This document shows positions 1 to 9,267 of a stretch of DNA of 64,000 nucleotides, one piece after another; positions within the stretch are counted from its first letter, which is position 1; each line of letters begins with the position of its first letter. Location of the stretch: NCBI RefSeq assembly GCF_028561565.1, contig NZ_JAQQTE010000023.1, forward strand, positions 170,832 through 234,831, read 5' to 3'. A model generated the notes under the pieces. It searched no databases. It had not been told where the DNA came from and was given only the letters and a program-made list of their open reading frames with translations. The stretch comes from Gilvibacter sediminis. Lineage in GTDB: Bacteria; Bacteroidota; Bacteroidia; Flavobacteriales; Flavobacteriaceae. A program made the translations under genes and the position numbers.

Positions 1-290
1 CCACTTATTTGGAGAACAGAACCCGTACGGCCTTGTACGATAAGTTCAATCCGGTGATCAATGATTCCTTCAGTCGTGTGGGTGCCGATGCCATTTGGGA
101 GCAACTCATCAACAAGTACAACAGCATTCCCTTAGTCAATGATGTAAATCCGGATCTAACGGATTATGTTACTACTGAAGCACTTAAAGGTGTTTACACC
201 ATGATCGCTGTTGAGGAACAGGAGATCAGAAATAAAATTGGCGCAAGAACCACAGATTTACTACGCCGTGTTTTTGCTCTTCAGGACTAA
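1..290 (+). CDS. DUF4197 family protein, C-terminal part (5' truncated by window edge)
   Basis: The reading frame is open from base 3, so the gene starts before the window; the TTG at base 9 is internal. The visible 95 or so residues fit the end of the DUF4197 family: a helical stretch with NPDLTDYVT, then a helix with KGVYTMIAVEEQEIR and the conserved tail ARTTDLLRRVFALQD. DUF4197 proteins are usually secreted or lipoprotein-type envelope proteins of unknown function in Bacteroidota and Proteobacteria; the signal peptide would lie upstream and cannot be seen. Family call is by motif recall. Confidence 0.8.
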   Translation, partial: TYLENRTRTALYDKFNPVINDSFSRVGADAIWEQLINKYNSIPLVNDVNPDLTDYVTTEALKGVYTMIAVEEQEIRNKIGARTTDLLRRVFALQD

Positions 291-417
291 AGGTTAAATT
301 TTACGGATAAAACCACAACTCAGCGAGGGTTTTCTTACAGTTTTAAGAATAAGGTTTAAGTTAAAATTAAGCCTGATTTAAACTTTTGTAACTAACTTTA
401 AGGAAACTCACTCCCCT

Positions 418-606
418 ATGATTTTATCCTTTAAAAAAAGTAAGCTGCGTCGTTTAGAGATTTCTTATCAGCGATGGATGCGATATGCTTACACAACCGC
501 CGTTTTTGACAAAGAAGAAAGTAAGAGAGCGCTGCAAATTGCGGACCGCAAATTGCAAGCGATTCAGGGCTTGCTAAACTCAGAATATACTAGCGCATCT
601 GCTTAA
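418..606 (+). CDS. Small basic helical protein, Lacal_2735-like
   Basis: This 62-residue protein has no signal peptide or membrane segment. It opens with a short hydrophobic and Lys-rich stretch (MILSFKKSKLRRLE) followed by an amphipathic helix with RWMRYAYTTAVFDKEESKRALQIADRKLQAI. That pattern, an aromatic/basic helix followed by a Lys/Glu-rich helix with ADxxLxxI, resembles the flavobacterial Lacal_2735 family of about 60-residue proteins of unknown function. It is preceded by a 127-base gap with no gene and its stop overlaps, tail to tail, the end of the metal receptor gene on the other strand by 17 bases. The function is unknown. Confidence 0.6.
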   Translation: MILSFKKSKLRRLEISYQRWMRYAYTTAVFDKEESKRALQIADRKLQAIQGLLNSEYTSASA

Positions 607-1363
607 AATAAGCATAGGCATCTTTTAATCGGCTTCCGTACCAACTGAAATATTCACCGTCAACTAGTTTTACCGGTTTATGGAGTTGTGCACTTAATTG
701 TGCCGCATCTTCTTGTTTAAAAGGATAAGGCTCTGAACTCAACAGGACCAGATCGGCCTGGGTCAATAATTCATGACTTACCTCGGGATAACGCCCCTCT
801 GGATCTTCAATCATGTTTTCAAAGCCATTCTCACGCATCAAATCCCCAATGAAGGTAGCTTGTCCAGCTGCCATAAAAGGATTCTTCCAGATCAAATAAG
901 CAACTTTTAATCGTTTTTGATCTTTAATGTGAGCTCTAAACTGCTCACGTTCTCCATTAATGGACGCAATGAGCTGATCAGCAATACTGTTCTTATTAAA
1001 TAACGCACCCATTGCCGCGATAAACTCCAAGCTGTCTTCTACTGTATAAATATCACTAACCCATACCGGAGCAAGTTCCCCAAGCGATTCCACGATCTCT
1101 TGCGTATTCTCTTCCTTATTGGCAATGATAATGTCTGGCGCAAGCGCCTCAATCTTTTCCTTATTAACTTTCTTAGTGCCCCCAATAACTGTTTTGGACT
1201 TTCTGAGATGCTCCGGATGAACACAAAACTTGGTGAGCCCAACAATATTATCGGTTAAGCCCAGATCTACCAAGAGTTCGGTTTGTGAAGGCACTAGTGA
1301 AACGATCCGTTGTGGAACAGATTTAAAATGATGCGTATTCCCTAATTGATCTTTAGATTGCAT
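590..1363 (-). CDS. Helical backbone metal receptor, BtuF/FhuD-like periplasmic-binding fold
   Basis: A 257-residue protein of the class III substrate-binding fold (TroA/BtuF-like): N-lobe with [18 protein letters not shown] and GLTKFCVHP, a [13 protein letters not shown] strand, the backbone helix around residues 110-150, and a C-lobe with [13 protein letters not shown] and [12 protein letters not shown]. Such proteins bind cobalamin or Fe-chelates for ABC importers. The odd point is that no signal peptide or lipobox precedes the fold, so as read it would stay in the cytoplasm. Its start overlaps the end of pyrF by 11 bases, so it is probably the last gene of the purM-prfA-pyrF operon. Ligand unknown. 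Confidence 0.75.
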   Translation of the reverse strand: MQSKDQLGNTHHFKSVPQRIVSLVPSQTELLVDLGLTDNIVGLTKFCVHPEHLRKSKTVIGGTKKVNKEKIEALAPDIIIANKEENTQEIVESLGELAPVWVSDIYTVEDSLEFIAAMGALFNKNSIADQLIASINGEREQFRAHIKDQKRLKVAYLIWKNPFMAAGQATFIGDLMRENGFENMIEDPEGRYPEVSHELLTQADLVLLSSEPYPFKQEDAAQLSAQLHKPVKLVDGEYFSWYGSRLKDAYAYFKQMR

Positions 1364-2171
1364 CTAGGATGACGGCCATTTGCTGTTGCAGCTCAGAAGC
1401 TTTTGCGGCAGCGGCTTCTGCGAAGTCATCACCTTTTGAGGCGTAAATAATACCGCGTGAAGAATTCACCAAAAGCCCTACGTTAGGAGCCATCCCGTAT
1501 TTACATACCTCTTGTAAGCTTCCTCCTTGAGCACCCACACCAGGAATTAACAAAAATTGCTCCGGCAACTTTTTACGGATTACCGCCAAATGTTCTGCCT
1601 TGGTAGCTCCAACAACATACATCAATCGGTCTGCGTGTTCCCAACTTAAGGAAGTCTCAATCACGCGTTCGTATAGGTTTTGATCGTCAACTTGAAGTGT
1701 TTGGAACTCAAAGGCTCCCGCATTTGAAGTTAGCGCTAATAAAATCACAAACTTCCCGGGGAACTGTAAAAAAGGTTCCACCGAATCGCGCCCCATATAG
1801 GGAGCAACAGTGACAGAATCAAAATTCATAGCTTCAAAGAAAGCCTTAGCATAGCGTGTAGAGGTATTTCCAATATCTCCGCGTTTGGCATCGGCTATGG
1901 TGAAATGATTCGGGTACTCTTTATTTAGATAATCAATCGTCTTTTGTAGTGCTTTCCAGCCGTTCAGGCCGTAAGCCTCGTAAAAGGCCGTATTGGGCTT
2001 GTAGCCTACACACAAATCAGCAGTAGCATCTATAATGGCCTTGTTGAAGGCAAATATCGGATCTTCCTCCTTCAAAAGATGCGGAGGGATCTTTTCCAGA
2101 TCAACATCAAGCCCTACACATAAAAAGGACTTTTTAAGGCGGATTTGCTCGGTAAGTTGTTCGCTGGTCAT
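1353..2171 (-). CDS. pyrF: Orotidine 5'-phosphate decarboxylase
   Basis: Catalyses OMP to UMP plus CO2, the last step of de novo pyrimidine synthesis, in the cytosol. The 272-residue length and the catalytic stretch [15 protein letters not shown] (Lys at about residue 96) are those of the longer type 2 PyrF subfamily found in Bacteroidota and actinobacteria; [13 protein letters not shown] near the N-terminus and [10 protein letters not shown], the phosphate-binding loop, near the C-terminus also fit. It starts one base after the prfA stop codon and overlaps the downstream metal receptor start, pointing to one transcript. Confidence 0.95.
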   Translation of the reverse strand: MTSEQLTEQIRLKKSFLCVGLDVDLEKIPPHLLKEEDPIFAFNKAIIDATADLCVGYKPNTAFYEAYGLNGWKALQKTIDYLNKEYPNHFTIADAKRGDIGNTSTRYAKAFFEAMNFDSVTVAPYMGRDSVEPFLQFPGKFVILLALTSNAGAFEFQTLQVDDQNLYERVIETSLSWEHADRLMYVVGATKAEHLAVIRKKLPEQFLLIPGVGAQGGSLQEVCKYGMAPNVGLLVNSSRGIIYASKGDDFAEAAAAKASELQQQMAVILDAI

Positions 2172-3248
2172 TTAAAAGAGTTCGCTGTTTTCTTTAAGCT
2201 TTTCAGTGTTTTCGGCCAACATCAATTCATCAATAAGCTTTTGGATATCTCCATCGATGATATTGCCCAGATCGTATAATGTGAGTCCGATACGGTGATC
2301 GGTCACACGACCTTGTGGATAATTGTAGGTTCGGATCTTTGCTGAGCGGTCTCCAGATGAAACCATGCTCTTGCGCTTTTCCGAGTCGGCAGCTTGCTTC
2401 TTAGCCAGTTCGGCTTCATAAAGACGTGAACGAAGCACCTTGAGCGCCTTTTCTAGATTCTTATGTTGTGACTTCTGATCCTGACAGCTCACAATGATCC
2501 CTGTGGGTTCGTGGTGAAGTTTGATCGCTGAATAGGTCGTATTCACCGATTGACCTCCTGGCCCGGTAGACGTGGTTCGCTCAATGCGGACATCTTGCAT
2601 ATCGAGTTCTACGTCAAATTCTTCTGCCTCTGGCAAAACCATTACCGTTGCAGCACTGGTGTGCACGCGACCTTGAGTTTCTGTTTGAGGAACGCGTTGT
2701 ACGCGGTGAACACCCGCTTCAAACTTCATGGTTCCGTAAACGTCTTCTCCTGCTACCTCAAAAATGATCTCTTTAAAACCTCCAGAAGTACCTTCATTGT
2801 AATCTACCGTAGAAACACTCCAGCCTTTACCTTCGCAGTATTTGGTGTACATGCGGTACAGATCTCCAGCAAAGATACTGGCTTCATCACCACCCGTTCC
2901 TGCACGGATCTCAACCACGACGTTCTTAGCATCTTCTGGATCTTTTGGGATCAACATATAACGGATCTCCTCTTCCAACTCCGGAAGACGCTGCTTGGCT
3001 TCCTCCAGCTCCATTTTGGCCATTTCAACCATCTCGTCGTCAGAGCCATCAGCAATGATCTCTTCTGCTTCAGAAATGTTACCAGAAAGGGTGATGTATT
3101 CCTTGCGTTTTTTCATGAGCTCATTGAGCTCTTTGTACTCCTTATTGATTTGCACATACCGTTTCTGATCAGAAATGATATCTGGCTGAATAATAAGGTC
3201 ACTTACCTCGTCAAAACGCTGTTTAACTATATTGAGTTTATCAAGCAT
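2172..3248 (-). CDS. prfA: Peptide chain release factor 1
   Basis: Recognises UAA and UAG stop codons in the ribosomal A site and triggers hydrolysis of peptidyl-tRNA. At 358 residues it is full length. Visible are the PCRF domain (residues about 10-190), the PxT codon-reading tripeptide as PQT at 187-189, and the catalytic GGQ at 231-233 within [11 protein letters not shown]. The PxT motif rather than SPF marks it as RF1 and not RF2. It sits between purM (32 bases upstream) and pyrF (directly abutting) in a minus-strand operon. Confidence 0.97.
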   Translation of the reverse strand: MLDKLNIVKQRFDEVSDLIIQPDIISDQKRYVQINKEYKELNELMKKRKEYITLSGNISEAEEIIADGSDDEMVEMAKMELEEAKQRLPELEEEIRYMLIPKDPEDAKNVVVEIRAGTGGDEASIFAGDLYRMYTKYCEGKGWSVSTVDYNEGTSGGFKEIIFEVAGEDVYGTMKFEAGVHRVQRVPQTETQGRVHTSAATVMVLPEAEEFDVELDMQDVRIERTTSTGPGGQSVNTTYSAIKLHHEPTGIIVSCQDQKSQHKNLEKALKVLRSRLYEAELAKKQAADSEKRKSMVSSGDRSAKIRTYNYPQGRVTDHRIGLTLYDLGNIIDGDIQKLIDELMLAENTEKLKENSELF

Positions 3249-3280
3249 AATTGCAAAACTTGGTCGTAAATTTACGACAA

Positions 3281-4462
3281 TTAATGATAGCGGAACTCCC
3301 CGTATTCACTGCGAATGGTGAGTGATTTTTCCGCTGAATCCTCTACCCTTCCTATACGCTGGGCCGCTACGCCAAAGGATTCAGAAATGGCGATGATCTG
3401 CTCAGCAACCGCCTCCGGAACGTAGAGTTCCATACGGTGTCCCATATTAAAGACCTGATACATCTCCTTCCAATCGGTTCCGCTTTCTTGCTGGATCAAT
3501 TTAAAGAGCGGAGGCACCTTAAACATATTGTCCTTAACAATGTGAAATTGATCCACAAAGTGCAAGATCTTGGTTTGGGCACCGCCACTGCAATGCACCA
3601 TTCCGTGAATTTGATCTCGGTTTATATCTTCTAAGATCTTTTTGATGATGGGCGCATAGGTACGCGTTGGAGACAATACTAGCTTTCCGGCGTCCAACGG
3701 ACTGTCAGCAACCTCATCTGTTAGTTGCTTAGACCCGCTGTACACTAGATCTTCTGGTACTTCGGGATCAAAACTCTCTGGATATTTACTGCTGAGTTGT
3801 TTTCCAAACACGTCATGTCTAGCAGAAGTAAGTCCGTTACTGCCCATACCGCCATTGTACTCGGTTTCGTAGTTGGCCTGCCCATAAGAAGCCAAACCGA
3901 CAATAACATCACCTGCCTGGATATTGCCGTTATCAATCACTTCATCACGACGCATGCGCGCTGTTACTGTAGAATCAACGATAATGGTTCTAACCAGATC
4001 TCCTACGTCCGCAGTTTCTCCTCCGGTTGGATAAATATCCACGCCAAAATCGGCCATTTCTTTAACCAATTCTTCTGTTCCATTGATGATGGCGGCGATC
4101 ACTTCTCCCGGGATCCGATTTTTATTTCTTCCGATGGTTGAACTCAAGGTTATCCCTGAGGTTGCACCAACACATAATAAATCATCAAGATTCATCACTA
4201 ACGCGTCTTGGGCTATACCTTTCCAAACCGAAAGATCTCCGGTTTCCTTCCAATACATATAGGCCAAGGATGACTTGGTTCCAGCTCCATCTGCATGCAT
4301 CACCAAACAGTGATCCTCACTCCCGGTCAAATAATCGGGAACGATCTTACAGAATGCTTTGGGAAACAAGCCCTTGTCAATATTCTTAATGGCATTGTGA
4401 ACGTCCTCCTTCGCAGCAGAAACTCCGCGACCAGCGTAACGTTTGGAAACCTCCTTACTCAT
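3281..4462 (-). CDS. purM: Phosphoribosylformylglycinamidine cyclo-ligase (AIR synthase)
   Basis: Converts FGAM and ATP to 5-aminoimidazole ribotide in purine synthesis. The 393-residue protein carries the PurM signature [13 protein letters not shown] (residues about 56-67), [14 protein letters not shown], the GGETADVGD motif and a C-terminal AIRS_C domain beginning around [17 protein letters not shown]. It is some 45 residues longer than the E. coli enzyme, as is usual for the Bacteroidota form. It is the likely first gene of purM-prfA-pyrF; the 65-base gap before it separates it from the curli operon end. Confidence 0.95.
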   Translation of the reverse strand: MSKEVSKRYAGRGVSAAKEDVHNAIKNIDKGLFPKAFCKIVPDYLTGSEDHCLVMHADGAGTKSSLAYMYWKETGDLSVWKGIAQDALVMNLDDLLCVGATSGITLSSTIGRNKNRIPGEVIAAIINGTEELVKEMADFGVDIYPTGGETADVGDLVRTIIVDSTVTARMRRDEVIDNGNIQAGDVIVGLASYGQANYETEYNGGMGSNGLTSARHDVFGKQLSSKYPESFDPEVPEDLVYSGSKQLTDEVADSPLDAGKLVLSPTRTYAPIIKKILEDINRDQIHGMVHCSGGAQTKILHFVDQFHIVKDNMFKVPPLFKLIQQESGTDWKEMYQVFNMGHRMELYVPEAVAEQIIAISESFGVAAQRIGRVEDSAEKSLTIRSEYGEFRYH

Positions 4463-4527
4463 AGTGTCGTTGACTTAAAGGGCAAAAATACCACAATTGC
4501 TATAATTACTAAAGCAATTAGAGGGTC

Positions 4528-6036
4528 TTACTCTTCAAAATCAACCATGGAACCGTTGGAGACTAAATTCGCATCATTTGGAGGCGGTGCTCCCAGGTCA
4601 TGAACAAAGACGTTGGGAATAGCCGTAGATGATCTTGCTTTATCTGTATAGTAGATATTGTTCTCATTAGGTCCGAATCGCGGATCGAAATTATTACGCC
4701 CACTTGTAACGAAAGTTTCTATCTCCGTTGCGGTAGTTGTTGGAATATCGTAGATGAAAATTCGTGCGTCCTGCGGCAGGTATGAAGGCAATTCCAAACC
4801 TGAGGTGTCGTACCAATACAATACTTTGGATCCATCAATATTTAGATCTAAACCTCCAGCAGCTCCTGGCTGTCCATCAAATATTGTATTGGTTAGATTT
4901 CCGTCAGTATCTACAGTAATAATAGACACATTATAACCGTTAATATCGTTGAGTTTTAAGGCGATTACGTCATTAAAGGCGCTCCAAGCAATTTCAGTCA
5001 CCAGCATTCCTGAGGCTGGCTCAAAGAATGGAGTAGTAACTCCTGTTGTTGCAGAAGTACTTACGCGGCGCACTCCGCTTAAGGTAGGATATAAAATACT
5101 TGCACCATTGGGTTCCCACGCAAAGTCAACCTCGTTGAGGTCAAAACCACTCACCGGAACCGGGAAGGTCAGTCGGCGTTTATCTGAACCGTCTTCATTC
5201 ATGAGAAATAAATGTGTTTGTCCTCCAACACTTTGCAGGTAGGCGATCTTACCAATAGCACTGTTTTTTCGCGGACGCCAGCTGTTGGTCGCTTCTGAGG
5301 TAAGCTGGATCAAATTTCCTTCTAGGTCAGCTCCAAAGATCACGTTATTGTCACCTATTTTACGTACAAAGAGGTAATCCGCTTGCGGAATCGCAGAAGT
5401 CTCGAAACTACTGATAGCACTTAAAACCGGAGGATTCACTCCGTCATCAGCACTGATTTGCCAAAAGTATTGTGCAGAGTTAATCAGGCCGCTGTTCACC
5501 GTTAAGGTAGTATCGGTAACCGTTTGAAACTCGAGCACCTCATCATTTTGATCGTTCTGCAGGCTGATGGTATATGTTACATTGTCATCCTCGTCTGGAT
5601 CACCACCAGACCATATAAAGTCCAAACTCAATGGTAGGTCTGTCGCATTATTTGCTGGTGCAATGGGCACCGGCGTAAAAGGTGAGGAATTCGCAACAAC
5701 TTCTTTATTGAGTTCAAAGATCACATTGGACTCACGATTGGTTTGAATCACTGCTGCTTCAAAATCAACCACAAATCCGTCGAGTTCTGCTTGAACCGCG
5801 TAATCTCCAACAGGCACACTTTCAATTACAAAAAGTCCTGATTCAGATGTGAACACCGTGCTTGTTATAGGCTGGGTAGAGATCTTTACATTGGCCAAGG
5901 GCTCGTTATCTCCACTAGAAACTACTAATCCAGTCAATGTACCCGTAGCTCCATCTTCAATTTTATCTTCACTACAACCCCAAACAATAGCAAGGGTTGC
6001 AATAGTTAGGTATCGAAATATAGTCTTGAAATTCAT
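4528..6036 (-). CDS. Lipoprotein with carboxypeptidase-regulatory-like, Fn3-like and TolB-type beta-propeller domains
   Basis: A 502-residue exported lipoprotein: signal peptide then lipobox IVWGC with Cys at about residue 21. Residues about 33-115 look like a CarboxypepD_reg-like/CNA-B beta-sandwich (GTLTGLVVSSGDNEPLANVKIS), residues about 118-210 like an Fn3-type sandwich (ANNATDLPLSLDFIWSGGDPD), and the rest has WD40/PD40 blades (DGSDKRRLTFPVP, IAYLQSV, NNIYYTDKARS) as in TolB. It starts 9 bases after csgG and is the last gene of the curli operon, so a role in assembling or anchoring curli is inferred from position only. The function is otherwise unknown. Confidence 0.75.
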   Translation of the reverse strand: MNFKTIFRYLTIATLAIVWGCSEDKIEDGATGTLTGLVVSSGDNEPLANVKISTQPITSTVFTSESGLFVIESVPVGDYAVQAELDGFVVDFEAAVIQTNRESNVIFELNKEVVANSSPFTPVPIAPANNATDLPLSLDFIWSGGDPDEDDNVTYTISLQNDQNDEVLEFQTVTDTTLTVNSGLINSAQYFWQISADDGVNPPVLSAISSFETSAIPQADYLFVRKIGDNNVIFGADLEGNLIQLTSEATNSWRPRKNSAIGKIAYLQSVGGQTHLFLMNEDGSDKRRLTFPVPVSGFDLNEVDFAWEPNGASILYPTLSGVRRVSTSATTGVTTPFFEPASGMLVTEIAWSAFNDVIALKLNDINGYNVSIITVDTDGNLTNTIFDGQPGAAGGLDLNIDGSKVLYWYDTSGLELPSYLPQDARIFIYDIPTTTATEIETFVTSGRNNFDPRFGPNENNIYYTDKARSSTAIPNVFVHDLGAPPPNDANLVSNGSMVDFEE

Positions 6037-6045
6037 GGTCCTTGT

Positions 6046-7464
6046 TTAGTTTGTAGGTTCCGGAGCTTTGCCTCCGCCAAAATGATAGTTTAGTCCAATT
6101 CCAAAGGTCAAATAATGGTCATTGCGAGACCCAAAGAAAACATCGTCAATCTTATCGGTAAAAGTCACGTGATAACCCGCTCTGGCCATAATGGAGAAAT
6201 TCGGGTTAAGTGTGTACTCAAATCCCGCACCGCCTTGAACTTTAAAGAATCCTTCCCAGTTTTGGAGAAAGCGTGCCTTTGAGCTATCCACAAAACTCAT
6301 ATATCCACCGCCACCATAAAAGATGGGAGAGAATTTATCGTAAGGCAGTAAACGGAACTGCAAGTTGGCATCACCCGTCAACCACCAATAACGATTAGAA
6401 ATTGCTTTAGAAGAATTAAGTCGAATTATTGATCCCTCGACGCCTACTCTAAAGGCGTCAGAGAGTTTGTATTGATATCCAAGGCTCGCATTAGCATCGA
6501 CCTCACTAGAAGAAAAATCTCCATTAATCAAAGCCCCACCGAGATTCACATTTAATACATGTTTTTTCTCACTGCGCTCCGCAAGCTCGCGTTCATAAAG
6601 CCCTGTAGAAGCTTCTAATTCTTTTTCTAATAGATAATTATCTATCAGAGCCTGATCAATATCCTGACCATCTTGAGATTGCCAAAGGCCGTCCATAATA
6701 CCTTCAATGATTAAGGCTTCAACAGCTTTTTCAATGGCCTCAGAAACGGCTAACTGGGTAGGCTCATTCTTAGTAAAACCGGTCTCGACCTCTAAAAGGC
6801 GTTGAAAATTCACATAACGGAAAAGGCTCACATCCACTGCTTGGGATAGAATGGTCTTGGACACATAAACCGTTTTAAGAATAGCTCCATTACTGGTCGA
6901 TACAGCGCGGAGATAAACCGTGATTCGGTCTTGGCGGTAGCGGGTAGAACCCCCAGCTCCAAAATAGCGTGCTCCTGCTCCACCTGTAAGAATATTGGTG
7001 TCATAGGAAATAACGCCTCCCTCTAGAAGTATCCCAGCAAAAAGCAAAGGCTTTAATCTAGGAATGTTCGCATCTGGATTGGCTTTGCGATAATCGTCAC
7101 GCGTAGAGCGTATAATATTACGTTCGTTGAGTAGGTTACTCAAATTCTCGCGTTCAATTGGATTGAACCACTTTGAATCTTCCAAGGCCTTTATAAGGAT
7201 GGTCGTAGCTCCTTGTGTAACCGCAGTACTGAAGGTACTACCATTCTCCACGGCTTTATATTGACCCGTTTGATCCTTGAAGTTATAGACACCTACAACG
7301 ATAGGTTCGTTGGGTACTGGTAGTTGCTTTAATGTTGTGGTTTGAGTCGATTGCTCTCCAAGGCGTGCCGATTGAACATCAACGGGCTGATTGAATAATG
7401 CCCCGCAGCTATTAAAAAGCACAACAAGAGACAAGAGGAATATCCTCGACAGTAACGTTTTCAT
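6046..7464 (-). CDS. csgG: Curli secretion channel CsgG with C-terminal beta-barrel extension
   Basis: CsgG is the outer-membrane lipoprotein pore that exports curlin subunits. The lipobox NSCGALF follows a signal peptide. Residues about 45-265 match CsgG closely: VGVYNFKDQTGQYK, FSTAVTQGATTILIKAL, KWFNPIERENLSNLLNERNIIR, ARYFGAGGSTRYRQDRITVYLRAV, SKTILSQAV and YVNFQRLLEVETG. E. coli CsgG stops soon after; here about 180 more residues follow, starting after a helical linker, that look like an 8-stranded outer-membrane beta-barrel (alternating aromatic/polar strands, NHYLTFGIGLNYHFGGG near the end). It lies 11 bases after csgF and 9 bases before the propeller lipoprotein. Confidence 0.95.
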   Translation of the reverse strand: MKTLLSRIFLLSLVVLFNSCGALFNQPVDVQSARLGEQSTQTTTLKQLPVPNEPIVVGVYNFKDQTGQYKAVENGSTFSTAVTQGATTILIKALEDSKWFNPIERENLSNLLNERNIIRSTRDDYRKANPDANIPRLKPLLFAGILLEGGVISYDTNILTGGAGARYFGAGGSTRYRQDRITVYLRAVSTSNGAILKTVYVSKTILSQAVDVSLFRYVNFQRLLEVETGFTKNEPTQLAVSEAIEKAVEALIIEGIMDGLWQSQDGQDIDQALIDNYLLEKELEASTGLYERELAERSEKKHVLNVNLGGALINGDFSSSEVDANASLGYQYKLSDAFRVGVEGSIIRLNSSKAISNRYWWLTGDANLQFRLLPYDKFSPIFYGGGGYMSFVDSSKARFLQNWEGFFKVQGGAGFEYTLNPNFSIMARAGYHVTFTDKIDDVFFGSRNDHYLTFGIGLNYHFGGGKAPEPTN

Positions 7465-7475
7465 TACTTAATGAT

Positions 7476-7868
7476 CTAGTTAGGAATGATTATTTGGGTT
7501 TGTTCACCCGTAGAGGTATCGAGAATATTGACCACAAGTCCTTCTGCAGAATCGAAAATCTCCAAGGCTAAAGTACCAAAGCTGTAGGTACCCGCTTCAA
7601 GACCATCCCCTAATTGAGAAGTGAACAGACTACGTGTAAGCTGACCCAGTACTTGTCGATTAATGCTTTCAGCAAAATTATCAAGTGTGGATTGATCATC
7701 CCGGAGCGATACATCGTTAAATCCATTTTGAGCATTGGCAGAATTTAGCAACCAATTATAGTTGAAGGTATCACCACCGAATGCCGGGTTAACGGCTCGA
7801 TAAACCAACTCTTGTCCAGAGACAGATTGAGCGATTCCAAAAAGTAAAAGCGTTAGTAAAATCCTCAT
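7476..7868 (-). CDS. csgF: Curli assembly component CsgF
   Basis: CsgF caps the CsgG pore at the cell surface and couples secretion to nucleation by CsgB. This 130-residue protein has a cleavable signal peptide (cut after VSGQ), then the CsgG-binding N-terminal peptide with the conserved NPAFGGDTFNYNWLLNSANAQN, and the C-terminal beta domain ending ILDTSTGEQTQIIIPN. The NPxFGG and LLxSAxAQN elements match E. coli CsgF. Gaps of 9 bases to csgE and 11 to csgG indicate one operon. Confidence 0.95.
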   Translation of the reverse strand: MRILLTLLLFGIAQSVSGQELVYRAVNPAFGGDTFNYNWLLNSANAQNGFNDVSLRDDQSTLDNFAESINRQVLGQLTRSLFTSQLGDGLEAGTYSFGTLALEIFDSAEGLVVNILDTSTGEQTQIIIPN

Positions 7869-7877
7869 GGGTTAAAG

Positions 7878-8657
7878 CTAATATTTTTTTATGTTATTTT
7901 GATCACGTTTTTGCTGTTGTAAGAACCTAATAGTTCGACTAAGTGCAATGTCGGCCATTTCTTTGATGTAGTCGCTTCTAGGGTTTACGAAAAACTGCCA
8001 AACTAGTGTCTCTCCAACCTTGACCTCTACCTTAGTATTTGTTCCTAAAGCAAGCAGTTCTTCGATGGTAATTATAAACTCTGAATTTACATTCTTGCTC
8101 AAATAGTTTGCGTAATATTCGCGATAAAAGTCGCGGGCAGGTCTGGTCTTGGTATTCTCAATTACGAGACCCGTTAGAACAATTCCGTCCGGTTCGTCAT
8201 TGAGTTCCTGTTCATTCTTAACTTCTTCAATCTCGAATTTGAACAGATCAGGATCGTTTTTATCGTCTCCGTAAAAAACCACTCGGTCCTTACCGACTAT
8301 TTTCTCGTTCTCATCGTAAATTAAAAGCAGGATGATCTTTCTTCGCTCATCCCTTCTGGGCAGGGTAATACTGTTTAAATTGCGTTTTTCACCGGCAGAC
8401 AATACAAAGCGCTCTTCTTGGTCCTCCTTGACAGAGCTGCCGTCATCCATCTGAACAAACCCAGACATCACATAACGTAAGGATTTGTCAATTGGCGTTT
8501 TGTTCTCGCCTGAGGCTACGATGTTGATAAACTCGTCGTTGAAGGAAATGTCGAGCTTGGCTTCAATTTCTTTATTGTAGATCTGGGCTAGTGTCAGCCC
8601 TGAGAATAACATCAGGACGACCGATAAGCAGTATCGTCTTTGTCCTGAGTAGTTCAT
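7878..8657 (-). CDS. csgE: Curli assembly component CsgE with extra N-terminal Ig-like domain (CsgC/CsgH-like?)
   Basis: CsgE is the periplasmic adaptor that feeds curlin to CsgG. The C-terminal half (residues about 138-250) is clearly CsgE: LTGLVIENTKTRPARDFYREYYANYL, then WQFFVNPRSDYIKEMADIAL. After the signal peptide (ends TLAQ) there is an additional beta-rich domain of about 105 residues (LDISFNDEFINIVASGEN ... FVQMDDGSSVKEDQEERFVLSAG ... ILLLIYDENEKIVGKDRVVF), absent from E. coli CsgE. Its layout resembles the small Ig-like CsgC/CsgH curli inhibitors; that match is an inference. It starts 3 bases after the CsgB-like gene. Confidence 0.88.
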   Translation of the reverse strand: MNYSGQRRYCLSVVLMLFSGLTLAQIYNKEIEAKLDISFNDEFINIVASGENKTPIDKSLRYVMSGFVQMDDGSSVKEDQEERFVLSAGEKRNLNSITLPRRDERRKIILLLIYDENEKIVGKDRVVFYGDDKNDPDLFKFEIEEVKNEQELNDEPDGIVLTGLVIENTKTRPARDFYREYYANYLSKNVNSEFIITIEELLALGTNTKVEVKVGETLVWQFFVNPRSDYIKEMADIALSRTIRFLQQQKRDQNNIKKY

Positions 8658-8660
8658 GGT

Positions 8661-9155
8661 TTAATTAAAACTTCGAACGATGATGGATTGGTTTTGACCT
8701 TGCATAGAAACTTTCATGTCTTCGGTAATACTATTACCTCCGTGAAATACAAAGTTTTGGCTTTCTCCTTCTTGTACAATGGTCAGATTGTGTACACGGC
8801 TGTTTAAACTAAAGTCGTTTACCAGGTGATTTGTCCCGCGCTGCACCACTTGTTGATTGATCAAGTCAGCTCGCAATTGGAGGTTGACAATATTGTCTTG
8901 TCCAATTTGAGTGATCGCAAAATTGCTTTGCAAGGCTGAATTATCAATTCGAACATTATTGTTCTCTCCAATTTGATCAATAAAAACAGTATTGCTTGAT
9001 TGCTCGGCAATGGCTACATCTGTGCTTTGCTGCTGAGTCTGAGACAAAACCTCCTGCTGTTGCGCAGTATTAGTCTCTTCAGTATAAGTTTGCGCTTGAA
9101 CGCCTCCAATGGAGACTACAAGCAAAAACAATAGGATTCGAATTTCGTTTTTCAT
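8661..9155 (-). CDS. csgB: CsgB-like minor curlin subunit with degenerate repeats
   Basis: This 164-residue secreted protein has a signal peptide (ends GVQAQ), a Gln-rich N-terminal region (TAQQQEVLSQTQQQS), and then five or so diverged curlin-type repeats such as NTVFIDQIGENNNVRID, NFAITQIGQDNIVN, NQQVVQRGTNHLVND, LTIVQEGESQNFV and MKVSMQGQNQSIIV. The Q-x-G-x-N core is kept but spacing is irregular, unlike the two upstream giant subunits. By size, divergence and position ahead of csgE it is the best candidate for the nucleator CsgB. It is separated from the curlin gene upstream by 112 bases holding a stem-loop. Confidence 0.75.
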   Translation of the reverse strand: MKNEIRILLFLLVVSIGGVQAQTYTEETNTAQQQEVLSQTQQQSTDVAIAEQSSNTVFIDQIGENNNVRIDNSALQSNFAITQIGQDNIVNLQLRADLINQQVVQRGTNHLVNDFSLNSRVHNLTIVQEGESQNFVFHGGNSITEDMKVSMQGQNQSIIVRSFN

Positions 9156-9193
9156 ATTCAGCGTTAATTTACATAATTAATTAACGTTATAAT

Positions 9194-9220
9194 GGGCGTG
9201 TTCTGTTAAAAAACACGCCC
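9194..9220 (-). terminator. Stem-loop between major curlin gene and csgB-like gene, possible attenuator
   Basis: GGGCGTGTT (9194-9202) pairs perfectly with AACACGCCC (9212-9220) around a 9-base loop. On the minus strand no run of T follows, so a full intrinsic terminator is doubtful. It may partly terminate or protect the 3' end of the curlin mRNA, which would give more subunit than export machinery; this is an inference. Confidence 0.55.
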
Positions 9221-9267
9221 AGTATAATTTATTAGGAGAAACCCTTAGAAAGGATTTCAACGTCTAC

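Noticed and set aside
2550..3269. A 239-codon frame opposite prfA
   Set aside because: It is fully antisense to a certain gene, has no family match and is a codon-bias shadow.
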